A DNA stretch of 64,000 nt. Origin: Adenanthera pavonina (lineage: Eukaryota; Streptophyta; Magnoliopsida; Fabales; Fabaceae). The stretch lies in NCBI GenBank assembly GCA_026686845.1, contig JAIVEN010000012.1, positions 29,142,501-29,206,500 on the forward strand, in the 5' to 3' direction. Positions 1-11,423 of the stretch are shown here, piece by piece. Each line of letters opens with the position of its first letter. Within the stretch, counting starts at the first letter, position 1. A program made the translations under genes and the position numbers. The notes under the pieces are model-generated. The model had not been told where the DNA came from and ran no database searches. It was given only the letters and a program-made list of their open reading frames with translations.

Positions 1-1322
1 CATTAATAAGTTTTAAGATCACTCTCTTGGCTTTCAAAAGTTGTTTGTGGAATTATGAACCAAGTTTGGACTAATGCTTTTGCCCTCAGACTGGCAGATT
101 GCTAGTGTTTTGAAATTATGTTTGGGATCTTAGAAACCTCATTTTGCAAAAGAGGGCTTTTAAAGAAAGGGCTATTTCTAATTTTAAAAGCCCATTTTGC
201 AAATGGGCTTATGTTTATTATTTCAGTTGACCATAAGACTATCTTCTCTACTTTTTTAATGTCTTTCTTTCTTTCTTCAATTCTTCCCAATATTAGTTCG
301 TATTGAACTCTAAACCAAGAGGCTGTACCATGAACAACATTCATATTACTAAATAACTTTTTAGAACTTGGGCTAGAGATGCAGAATCCCTTGCAAATTG
401 CAAAATGTGTGTTCATGCACACACATACATAACACTTGGAGTTTGGTTATTCTATTATCATGTCATATATACCATATAAAATATAACAAATGTAGGAAAC
501 TACAGTATTCACTAGCTGTAAATAGTGTTACTCATCTCAGACTCCATACAAATACCTAGGACTCACTTAAGTTAATAAAAATACTGTTAATTCTTTATTC
601 TGCTGCCAGCATTGTTAGTCGTTACAGCTTCCTACTCATCATGTGGTTATATATTCTGAAGCTTCGAGCCAGAACCTGTTCTGTAACTCTATATAGGGAG
701 CTCTAGGCGTCGAAATTGTGCATGTGACATGATTATAATTGAGCATATGACAATCTGATTAAGATGTATATGGAAGGACAAGGACAAAATGTAGCTCTAT
801 CAAATTATTAATACGCAAATCAATATATTTCTTGAACAGTATGGAATAAGAGTCTCGCATTGAGATTTCATGTGGGGTTTATATGGCTTTCCAGTATTAT
901 GAATATGAGCCTCTAATAGACTGTATCACCTCATCTTTATGCAAAGATTAGTTAATTTGATGGATCTGGGTGTTGATTTAAAATTTAAATACTCATTAAA
1001 CCTCATTTCCCTCTACTATTACTTCTTAGGCAGAATAGTCAGTATACATACTAGAAACAGAGGAAACATATATAGCAATATGAACATCATAATTACACTT
1101 TTTAACCCTTCACCTCACCTTACATTATAATGAGTTGAAATTTATGATCAAGACATGGTTGGTCAGACTTGAGTGTTGGGTCTTCAACGTTTGAAGTTTG
1201 AACCAACCAGAACCACTGGTACTTTATAACATAATATATAGAAGCATCCACCTTCATTTACTTGTATCACCACTTTAAGAAATGGTACTTCACCCTACCA
1301 TTTGATTCTTGTGAAAGTGAGC
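1..1322. other. Intergenic, no gene seen
   Basis: AT-rich sequence with only short chance reading frames that have no family resemblance and no splice-supported continuation. Nothing else is recognised here. Confidence 0.5.
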
Positions 1323-1649
1323 CAAACACATATTTCACCACTCCAAACTTAGATGCAAAAGCAGGAAATATGGACTTGGTTTTATATCTGTCAAGTGATA
1401 TGTGATATAGGATGCCACTGATGCCATGATGATCATAGGATGAAGCTCAAATGGGGAGGTATTCGCCCCTAAGCTTCGTACTTGGACGAAATTAAGTAGA
1501 ATTGGAATCATAGGATCAAATATGGAGGTGGTGGGAAGAGGCTCATGGGGGGAATTGTAGATATATCCATCCACACTGAAGGAAACAGCACATGGAATTT
1601 GCTGCCTTCCTAGATAAAAATTGTGGGGATGATTATTCCTATATGACAT
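1323..1649 (-). pseudogene. Relic of a small unknown gene, copy 1
   Basis: A reading frame of about 100 codons is open on the minus strand. It reads through motifs such as AVSFSVDGYIYNSPHEPLP and MIPILLNFVQVRSLGANTSP. Bases 1323-1597 align with 14302-14568, which carries the corresponding motifs MIPILLDFLQVRNSRANTSP; the two frames agree for about 60 codons and then diverge by a shift. Shared protein-level similarity suggests a once-coding sequence, but I do not recognise the family and no flanking exons are evident. It could also be a non-coding duplicated segment that happens to be open. Confidence 0.35.
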
Positions 1650-3906
1650 TCAGGGATGAAATGGTTTATATAGAGGAATTTTAACTACTGTTTTTTTATT
1701 GGAATTAAAAAAAATGTTGGTCTTTTTTGCCAACAAAAAAAATTAATTGTTGGTCTAGATATTGCTAAGACTACTTTCATTCAAAGATCTTCACATTCCT
1801 AGACCACAATTATTTGTATATATATATCCATATAATCGAATAGTACAAAGATTGAAACAGACAATACTTTCACAGGATCGGATATGCAGATAGCAATCAT
1901 GAAAAAAAATCTTACATGATTTGGTATCAAATGGTAATGAACTATGTTCAATAAGTGATACATTACAGGTTAATAACTGTAGAATAGTAATGAATTATAT
2001 TATGAAAAAGCTATACATGACTTACTATCAAATAGAAATGAGTTTAATTAATAACTGAAATAATATCATGTGCAATAAGTGGTACAATACAGGTTAATAA
2101 CAAATCACAGCTGAGAACAACTCTAGCTTCTCACATTCAAAAAAGGAAGCACTTAAACATGTAGAACAGCTCTGCTTTTTCAATACCAATGAAGAAATGC
2201 ATGTTTATGATCTCTTAACTGATTATCAAATGCCTATTGATAATGTAACTTTGAGTATTTTCAAGCTCCTTGAACACATTAAACAATAGATATGTAACCA
2301 CAGGCGAATAGAACAATCACATTGAACAACTTCATTGGTTCATTAATGCCTTCGAATATGAGAACCTCAGTCTTAAAATATTTCTTATCTTAGCATTTAA
2401 AGCAAAAAATGAAATAGAACCCAGTTGAGGAAAGGGTAAATGCTTAAGGATACCCTTTGTGTCTTAGCGATCTTAGGCGTTAACTAAACAACTCGTACAG
2501 TCTTCTCAATGGTCATCTCTTTCAATTGTCCCAAAAGAGTAAATAAATAAATTAGATACCATCTAATGTGAAGCTTTTCCTTCGGCTTTAAAATGATTGA
2601 AGAGGAGCGTTCCCACAATGTAACACATTGGAACAATGCTCGAAGTAATAATATTCATATAAATCAATTATCAATGATCAAATATAGTAATTAAAGAAGC
2701 CGTATGAAAATAGTTTATGGGTGATGGATTTTGAAATGTAGTAGCAACTTTTATTATATATCATAAAATAAGATTCCTCAAAACACTATAATGAAATATC
2801 TTGTACTGTTGTACATAATGATTAGTAAATGAATTTAAAATTTTGATGATATAAAAATATAAATATAAATTTATATAAATTTTATTGAAAGTGTTTGTGA
2901 ATGAGTTATATTATTTAATAAGTAAGATTTAAATTATATTTTAAATTAATTTTTTATTGTATATTATATTATGACTATATTTTATTTTGGCAAAAAAAAA
3001 AGACTATATAATTGTGCATTTTAAAAAAATAATTTTTATTATATATGAAGAGGTTGACCATCAACAAATATTTATATTTTACACCTTCTCGTTTTTTATT
3101 ATTTGTAAAATCTTCAAACAATTATTTATTAATAGAAGTAAACTCATAAAAAGGATAGGCTTTATTAACATAATAATTTATTAATAGAGGTAAATTTTTA
3201 CGAGTTTACTTTACATGTTTACTTTATTAATATGAGTTTATTTAAAATCACGAGTTTGATAACCTTAGTTGGTAGTGTTAAAATATAAGGAATATTTCAT
3301 TGCTTGAATTCCCTTTTCATGAAAAAGTTAAAAGTCTATTACAGAGAAGAAAGAGGGATTCAGAATAGTTCTGTGTGTTCTCCTACATCAATAATGTCTA
3401 TTACAGAGAGAGTTATTTAGCTATAAAGATATAAATAGATAGCAAGGGACCAAAACTCTTAAAACGACAATACAACCCATATAAATGACACTACCATACC
3501 ACAATAGACGACTATATATATCAACCATAGCTAGCTATTAATAATATATATATATATATATATATTCAAGTTTTGATAACATTTTTCAAGTAATGATGAC
3601 GTCTTTTCAATATATAAGTAAGTAGTAAAACTCTTCCTCAACCACAAGGTTGCTCTTCTATCCTGCTTCCATGACCCATCAATGTCTAGCCAGCCATAAG
3701 AAACCGTCCACCAAATTTACAGATTCGTCAGAATAGTTGTCACACACACACAGATATATATATATATATATATACTGGGTTTTGAGCTTGAAACTGAGTT
3801 TTGGAGGCCCAAAAGTGGAACCAAACAGGCCCTATAAGTCCATGTCAAGCATGAAGTGGAACCCTTGGAGAATACTTCATAGATCTGACCGATGGAAAAT
3901 CAAGAC
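1650..3906. repeat. Intergenic AT-rich DNA with (TA)n tracts
   Basis: No gene is seen. The stretch contains (TA)n microsatellites at about 3546-3565 and 3755-3773, the second preceded by a short CA run. There are also long A/T homopolymers around 2990-3030. Confidence 0.5.
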
Positions 3907-4200
3907 AGAGCTTGAATAAGCACTCTTAAAAATTTTTTTTTTAAGAGTGCTTATTTTGGAAGATCATTTTAAGGGGAAGTCTAAATCAAGCCAATACTTA
4001 ATTGCAGTGTCACAAACAGATGAAACCACATATTTAAATTTTCTGTGAAAATAATTTACTACTTCAAAATTTAAACAGAAATTTCGAGGACCGAGTAATG
4101 TGGAATTGAATTGGTCAGTGGCGAGACAATCACTGCCCTTTGATGGGCACTGTTGTGGAAGAGTATACAGAAATGTCAAAGCTTGTCAGAAAAATATATA
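3907..4200. repeat. Diverged dispersed repeat, copy A
   Basis: The segment contains blocks found again nearby. 'tacttaattg', 'catatttaaa' and 'gtgaaaataat' recur in the same order at about 5795-5905. 'ctttgatgggca' followed by 'cagaaatgtcaa' recurs at 5498-5545, and the second motif again at 6301-6315. This is one unit of a local family lying upstream of the RLP gene. The nature of the element is unknown. Confidence 0.45.
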
Positions 4201-4365
4201 TTTTGGAAGCATGATTTGTTCGTTAAGAAGCCAAAAAGATGTGAAAAATAATATGACAGCAAAGAAGTTGAATTGTGAAATTAAAAAAAAAAGTTTGCCA
4301 AAAATATTTAAAAAAAGAAAGAAATTAAAAATGGGATTCCAAACCACAAAAATGAGATGAGTATT

Positions 4366-4512
4366 ACTTCCTTCATTCCTTAATATAAGAGACAAAAGAA
4401 AATTATCTATAGATTTAATATTTTTGAGGACTTTTTTAAAACAATTTTACATTTCTAACAAATTTAATAATTTTAATTATTTTTCTTTATATGGATTTGT
4501 CCTGAATGGAGG
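4366..4512. mobile_element. Short Stowaway-like MITE, degenerate
   Basis: The left end reads 'cttccttcattccttaatat' and the right end is its imperfect inverse, ending 'ctgaatggagg'. Both ends are flanked by TA, the usual target duplication of mariner/Stowaway elements. At about 147 bp it is shorter than the related copies at 56813 and 62685. Confidence 0.5.
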
Positions 4513-4676
4513 TACTAATTTGTAAACCATGAGATTGAGATTTGAGAAACATATCAACATAAATTATGTAACCATGGATTCATGCTTCTGTCAAAATTTC
4601 TGTGTTTTCTCCACATGCTGCGCCACTATTGCTTGACCCAAGAGGGGAATGGGATGGGACTTGGCAAAAGTATTTG

Positions 4677-4921
4677 CTATTATTACTTAACAAGAACTGC
4701 CTTTAATTAGTGTTTCTTATTAATATTTTTTGGCACAAAAATTAAAATATGCAGTCTTTTCTATTCACCATATATATGTTTGTTATTATTACTAAACAAT
4801 AACTGCCTTTAATTAGTGTTTCTTATTAATCGAGAGAAAAATAGATATTTCTTTATTTATGAATTGTGTAGCGATCTCATATACATCTTTTTTTTTTTTG
4901 GCCACGATCTCATATACATCT
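4677..4921. repeat. Two short direct repeats
   Basis: A 46-bp segment containing 'ctgcctttaattagtgtttc' occurs at about 4677-4722 and again at 4785-4830 with two or three differences. A second pair, 'cgatctcatatacatct', occurs at 4872-4888 and 4905-4921 around a T run. Both look like local slippage or duplication products. Confidence 0.6.
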
Positions 4922-5394
4922 GAGTAAAATGTTAACAACAACCTAGCTAGAAGCTAGAAGGTTCGCAACTTCATAATCCCGTATAAATCTGCATTATGCC
5001 ACCACATTTTCTTCTTCCATCATACTGGAATTTGATATTCCGTTTCGTAGGCATAATTTATTTAGCTGATTATATAGTTCAAAAATGTCAAACCGCATTC
5101 ACGGACTTTTCAGAAGTGAATTTCTCCAGGCTTTAGTTCAGAAACATGAATGTCTGGTCAGTGAGCAACATCCCTAGCACTTCTTCCACCTGTACATATC
5201 AGTATAGCCTTTTTTTAACCTCCTCTACAACTCCTCTGGACCTAATTTTTCTGACTACTTCTATTATTGTTGTTGGTACGATGGAGTCATTGGCTAATCA
5301 AGTTCAAGCGCTAATATATGGTTATAAGATTAACCCACCGGCTTATTATCCTAATCAACCATAACTTGGACCCAGATCCCCTCAATTTTAGTGT

Positions 5395-5930
5395 TAATAA
5401 TTAGTAGGGATAAACGCATTGGAAGCTTTAGACGTGTAGCTCACTTCTGTCACCTCATTTTGGTCTACCATACAGTCTGGCACTTCAGATTCCCTTCTTT
5501 GATGGGCATTGTTTGGCTGATTCTGCAGAAATGTCAATGAGCAAGCACTGATTGGAATAGTAACGATAAGAATATAAAGCTTGTGTGGTTAACATTATTG
5601 GCAACTTCTGGCCCAAAAAAAATTATTAGCGAATGTCTTAATCAGAAGTAGAGAGCTTAAGGCCAGTCGTATATTTTGGGGAAGGAATCTTTATCTCTTT
5701 CCAAATTTTCGGACTAAACGATGAAGGTGAGCATGAAGAATAGTTTGCAGAAACCCTAGAGAAAGCCTAAACAAACAGAGCTTTTTTTTAAGGAATCTTT
5801 TCAAGACAAAACCTAAATCAAACCATTACTTAATTGACACATGAAACGGCCGCATATTTAAACCATGTGAAAATAATTAGCTTCAAAATTAAAACTGACA
5901 TATCAAAGAATCACACATTTACAATATAAT
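5395..5930. repeat. Diverged dispersed repeat, copies B and C
   Basis: 5458-5560 shares 'ctttgatgggcattg' and 'gcagaaatgtcaa' with 4137-4180. 5795-5925 matches 3965-4085, including 'ttacttaattg', 'catatttaaa', 'gtgaaaataatt' and 'cttcaaaatt'. The two halves of the repeat are therefore present in swapped order relative to copy A. Confidence 0.4.
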
Positions 5931-5989
5931 TAGTGGTTAACAACGTTGAAGCTCATTTGTTCAACAAAACTGTTTTGTCCAATCGAAGA

Positions 5990-6150
5990 AATGACGCGTG
6001 GGAGATATCACTCACATGCTCTGTTATAATAAATCTCTATACTGTGTCTCTTTCTCCCTGCTCATCGACAACTTTATCATTCGTTAATCACGACTCATTC
6101 AACAAGAACCTCCGTTAAGTTATTCCTCTCACAATTAGCTACAATGGTAA
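5990..6150 (+). pseudogene. Decayed first exon of a CYSTM gene
   Basis: This segment matches the leader, exon 1 and start of intron 1 of the intact CYSTM gene at 19842. Shared blocks are 'attcgttaa', 'caacaagaacctcc' and 'caattagctaca'. In this copy the position of the start codon reads ACG instead of ATG and the splice donor 'ggtaag' reads 'gttaag'. No counterpart of exons 2 or 3 (the proline-rich part and Cys-rich tail) follows. It is best read as a duplicated and decayed 5' end; expression of a CYSTM protein from it is not possible as it stands. Confidence 0.55.
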
Positions 6151-6232
6151 CACATTTGTCTTTTTATAACTTTCTGACAAATTAATATTCTTCTTGCATG
6201 TAGGTTTAATAAGAAATTGTGGTGAATATATA

Positions 6233-6330
6233 CAGATACTTCCATCCTGGACTCGGGAATTGCGGAATTGTGAATTGTCAAACACTGCTTGGAAGATTAT
6301 GCAGAAATGTCAAATCTCGTGCCTTGATTT
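6233..6330. repeat. Diverged dispersed repeat, copy D
   Basis: A short fragment sharing 'gcagaaatgtcaa' and surrounding bases with copies A and C at about 4165-4180 and 5530-5545. It lies directly after the CYSTM relic. Confidence 0.35.
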
Positions 6331-6344
6331 TTATTTATTATAAT

Positions 6345-6600
6345 AATAACATTCCCTTTTTCCTAAATATAAGATTTTTTTACATTGATTCTAAATATAA
6401 GATTTTACAATATATAATGTAGTATTTATTATACATTTTAAAAAAAATATCCATATTTAATATATCTTAAATGAAAAGAAAGAGATTAAATAAAAATAAT
6501 TTTAAAAAAATATTTATAATTTTTAAAAAATTGAGATAGTTAACTAAATTTAACTTTCATTCTAAATTTACATAATTCAATTAGAATAATATTATATTAA
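6345..6600. mobile_element. Degenerate MITE of the Stowaway-like family
   Basis: Internal sequence closely follows the element at 56813-57067: 'ctaaatataagattttt', 'gtagtatttattatacattt', 'aaagagattaaataaa' and 'gttaactaaatttaactttcatt' all recur in order. The terminal repeats are largely lost, so the borders are approximate. Confidence 0.5.
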
Positions 6601-6609
6601 ATAGTATAA

Positions 6610-7490
6610 AAAGTAATATAAAGCGTCTCTCAGTATCAGCAATTGCGTGCATTTTGGGTTTTGGCCTTTTTTGCTGGGTGGTGGTTAAAAGGAATCTTGG
6701 CCTTTCTAATTTTTTTTATTTCAAAGCCATCCAATATTTGATGACTACTTTAAACTTGACTATTTAATTTGAGTTGTATTAGGCACCAAATGTGGGGAGA
6801 AGTTCTCCAAAAGTTATCTTCTACATTTTCAAAATTCCAACAAAATATTGTAATTAAGTGATCATAACCCCTTATAGTAGATTAATTTCATATAAATACT
6901 CTTTTAATATAATTTTTAAATTCGAGGATAGACTTTTCAAATGCTCTCATCAACTTTAATTGTAAATTTTTTTTTGGTCTTTTTCTTTTTGCACGTTATA
7001 TTACGTGAAGGCATTAGCAATTTATAGATAGTCATAGTTTATACTTGGACTGTATTCAGTCTCTTCACAAAAGTTTTATGGACAGTTCTTTAACAATACT
7101 TTTGCTGGTTAATTAAAAAAGATAAATATTTAAGAAAACTGATGGAGAATTCATGGTAATTAAAGTTAAAGTACACAAATCATCCCAACGTAATTTTCAT
7201 AATGTTAATTAGTCCCGAGGTTTATAAGGGGAAAAAACTTGGAACACATCCTAATCTAATCCTTGTTTAGAAGCAAACCCATGCATCTAAACACGAATAA
7301 GACAATGTGTTTTTCCTTAGGACTACTAAAAAATATCAATGTATTTCTTCTTATAATCTCATTTATATTTCTTAAATTTAACTACATGACCCTATATGAT
7401 AGAAACTTCAAATATCTGTTAATATTAATGCCAATGGGACCATAATTCCAATATGGATAGATGATTCTGTTTTGGAACATCTTGAGTCTC
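6610..7490. other. Intergenic, upstream of the RLP gene
   Basis: No gene or element recognised. The sequence is AT-rich with short unsupported reading frames. Confidence 0.45.
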
Positions 7491-7499
7491 CTCACTGCC

Positions 7500-7505
7500 T
7501 ATATA
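7500..7505 (+). promoter_or_regulatory. TATA box of the RLP gene
   Basis: TATATA in the context 'gcctatatagagtg' lies 70-75 bases before the RLP start codon at 7575. This is a normal plant core-promoter distance. Confidence 0.5.
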
Positions 7506-8058
7506 GAGTGAGAGAATGCAGTTGAGGAAATTGCAAAATATTGAAGCGAATTAATTAAGGAAGCATTCTGAAAAATGGGGTATTCAATCGTGAGAGAGCA
7601 AGTGCGTTGGGCGGTGACGGTAATGATGTTATTAGGGTTTAATGGAGGAAGTAAGGGGTGCTTGGAAGAAGAGAGAGAAGGGCTTCTGAAACTGAAAGAA
7701 GCATTCAATTACCCAAATGGCTCTTCTCTTCCTTCATGGAATAACCTCACCCTTTCTAATTGCTGCACTTGGGAGGGTGTCGAGTGTGACAACTCCACTC
7801 ACAGAGTGATATATCTTGATCTGGGACGCACCAGAGCTGAAGAGTTGAGATACATCAAATGGTCATTGAATGCTTCTTATTTTCTCCTCTTCCAACAGCT
7901 TCAAGTATTATATTTGTCTGGAAATTATTTGTCAGGTTTTTCTTTCCTTATCCTTTAACTATTTTATCATCCATCTACATATATAACACACACTCTAAAA
8001 CACAAGCATTTTTAGGCTTTTCAAACTTTGATATTTTAATCAGAAACTATATATCAGC

Positions 8059-8079
8059 ATATATATATATATATATATA
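8059..8079. repeat. (TA)n microsatellite in RLP intron 1
   Basis: About ten TA units within the 2-kb first intron of the RLP gene. A second TA tract lies at about 9329-9355 in the same intron. Confidence 0.7.
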
Positions 8080-11000
8080 ACAGCAGTTGGCTTACACCCA
8101 CAAATTAATGGCTTCAAAAGGGGGAAATAGAATATACGTGACTGTTAATTTTTCAGATGATGCTTATCATTGGGATGATATTTGGACTATTCATATTTAA
8201 TAGGGATGGCCTTACTTTAATTCTTTTTTAAATATTTAGTTAAAATTTCATTTAACAAAAAAACCAGTTAGAAGATTAATTACTTTATTTTAAAATAAAA
8301 ATATTGTTTAAGATTATTTCATTTTTTTTCATTCAATTTGGATGGTCCAATTTTGTTGTTATTTATTATTCATATCCAGAGATAGAATAATTTAAGATAC
8401 TTAGATTTAGAATGTGGGATATTAAATGTTGATTTGTGTCTTTAATGTTTTTAATTAAATTACTAAGCACAATATTTAATTAATTCAAAATCTGATATAG
8501 CGCAGACTGAGGCGTTAAATATTAGAAAGAGGAATTAACCATCTAATCAAATATTTGTTACAACTTTATATGTAATAAATTAATTGTTTTTAATATATGA
8601 TAATTATATTAAAACTATATGTAAAACTGACATGATCAACTTTAATGTACGCTAAACCACTACCTTTATACTCCTTCTGATCAGGGTCAGACGCAGCCTA
8701 GACATTGCAGAGGGTCAGATTTTTTAAAAATACTATATCTTTTATATTATTAATTTAATTTTTAATATTTATCATAATTAGTATTCAAAATAATTTTGTA
8801 ACTTAAAAAGGTATGAAATGGTAAATTATGTATAATCATATAATGTTTTAGAGAATTTATATAGTGGAATCATTTATGTAATATATTAATTTTAAGAACA
8901 AATAAAAAATTATTTATTAAAAGCTTGTATTTTCAATATATTTATGTATGATGTTGTACATTGATAATTTGATCAAAAAATTAGGATAAATCCTTGAATT
9001 TTATAAAAATAAATCAATATATATAGATAATTTAAAAATTATATGTTTAACATACTTCAACGACTCTTAAATTATATTATATGTAAATTAAATAACAAAA
9101 TTAAATCTATATTTATGCGAATGTATTTTTTGGATAATTACATCTAAACAATTCCCTACAAAAAATGGATGAACATGTCCAGTATAAATATTGAGTATTT
9201 TTTTAATGAAAATTTAATATTAGTTAACAATAAATATATTTTAATATACCAATAAAATATATTTTATTTCTTTTTAAACATATTAATAATATATTATACA
9301 TTTATTTATTGTGTATGTGTAGTGTATATATATACATATTATATATATATATATAATGTGAGTGTATGAGTGTGAAGGGAGGGGGAGGGGTCAACGTAAT
9401 ACGTTACTGTGTATGTGTGTGCAGTGAATGTTGCATATATAAAGGGAAACGGCAAGAGGTTAAGGGGGTGAGGGCCCTCCCAACTCCAATGTAGGACGGT
9501 TACTGCTTCTAGTCTTATATATAAAATATTTTGTAAAATAAATTTATTGTCCATATTATAAAGTATTAAGTATAATATTTTTATTTTTATCTTTGTCATT
9601 ATTTTATAGTCTCTACACCTAATAAGCATGATAATTGAGCATTTAATGAAGTTAAAAAAGGAAGTTTTGATTCTTTTTTAAAAGATTTCAAATGTTTAAA
9701 AAATCTTCTTAATATACGTGCATTTTATATAAAATATCTTATATATGAGATCAAAGAGAATAATATATTGATGAGAACCAAATATAACTTTGATTTTAAG
9801 TTAGATTTTGGAAAGAATGATTATATAAATTATATGGATTTTTTTTTAATAAAATTCCCTTCCAAATAATGTACAATAAGAATAACTGATCATATGTTGT
9901 TTGTGAAGCAGGGCTATTTGGCGAAATTAGGTTGGACAGCTTGATGCTTTTGGATTTAAGTCACAATCGGCTCACGAAAGTGCCATCTTTCGGTGCTCAA
10001 TTTCTGTCTTCCAAGTTCTTTTAAATTGCATATTTTAAATTTTGTCGGTTCCCTTTTTTATCTTGGATTAATTCTGAACATATATGTCTTTAATTAATTA
10101 CTACTCGATATCGTGCATCAAAAGCTTACCTATTTTCAGAGATGGATACCAGGATACAAAATACTAAAAGAAGTATAAATAATAGATGACAGAATTTTTC
10201 TCTATTAAATCGTTGAGATTTTTTTTTTAATTACTTGATTTCGTTTTGGAAGTCAATTGAAAAATCATCTATAAAAATGTACGTGTCTTTATTCAAAGAA
10301 TTAAAAAATAGTCAAAGTTCAGATATTATTGGCGAGAATATTAATATTGAATAGGGATGTTTTTTTTACATATGATGGAAATTAAACATAACATTTAATC
10401 ACCAAGCATTTAGTTCAACTGGTAAATTCTCCAATTAAAGTGGGGTAGACACAAAATATTAGCTACACATGCCAAAAAAAGATTAAACATGACCTTTTTT
10501 TTTTTTCAATTGGACTTGTAAAACTATATAAAACCAGCGAATAGCAACAAGACGTACATGATAAATAAATTTTGACAACTATATGTAAACCAACAAACTA
10601 AGGCTATAATTGAGGACATGTTGCAGATAAATATTCCCTCCAAACAGATCTTCTATATGTCATGTATAATTTTTTTTTCCTCGAACTGGCTACTTCCTTA
10701 ATGTACATTTGCATTTGACACTTTACAGATCTTTCTCATTCACGCAATTTGGAGGTTCTGTATCTTCATTCTAATTACTTGGGGGGTAGTCTTCCAGAAT
10801 CCATCATGTCTCTTACTTCTCTAACCACCTTATCATTTGAGGACAATTACCTGAATGGCACACTACCACAACAAGGTATTATATTTATAGCATTTTCAGT
10901 AAAAATAATCCATCAACTATATATATTCCACCTATAAGATTATATTACATTGATTAAAATTTTTATTGTTTACAGTCTCTCTCTGATCACATGTTTTGTT

Positions 11001-11383
11001 CATGAAATTTTAGTTTAAAATGTGGTCAAAGTACAAATCCATTGGTAAAAAGGATAAAGTCAATAAGATTGCGTTGTATTGAAACAATAAAGGAGAAATT
11101 ATAGTTAGGGACTAGTACATTGAATTAATTATAAAAAAAGGTTTTGACTGATAAAAAATATTAAAATATAAAATACTAAGTAATAAAATTAGGAGAATGA
11201 GTAGTGACATATTATATTTTGTAATAAATTTATTATTTTGGTCCCTAATTGTAATTTTACCAACAATAAATATGGGTTAGATTTTCACATAGAGACTAAC
11301 TAGACTTTTTTTAAAAATATATATATATCTTTAAGATTTCAAGACATAGGTTAAGGCTTTAATTAAGTTAATATGTATGAAGT

Positions 11384-11384
<1 letters not shown>

Positions 11385-11421
<37 letters not shown>
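11385..11421. repeat. Compound (GT)n(GA)n microsatellite
   Basis: Eight or nine GT units run directly into about ten GA units. It ends some 48 bases before the acceptor of the last RLP exon (exon starts 11470), in intron 3. Confidence 0.8.

Positions 11422-11423
<2 letters not shown>

Noticed and set aside
5146..5364. 72-codon frame ending in NPPAYYPNQP
   Set aside because: Loosely Pro/Tyr-rich like a CYSTM linker but lacks the Cys tail and has no alignable DNA match to the CYSTM gene.
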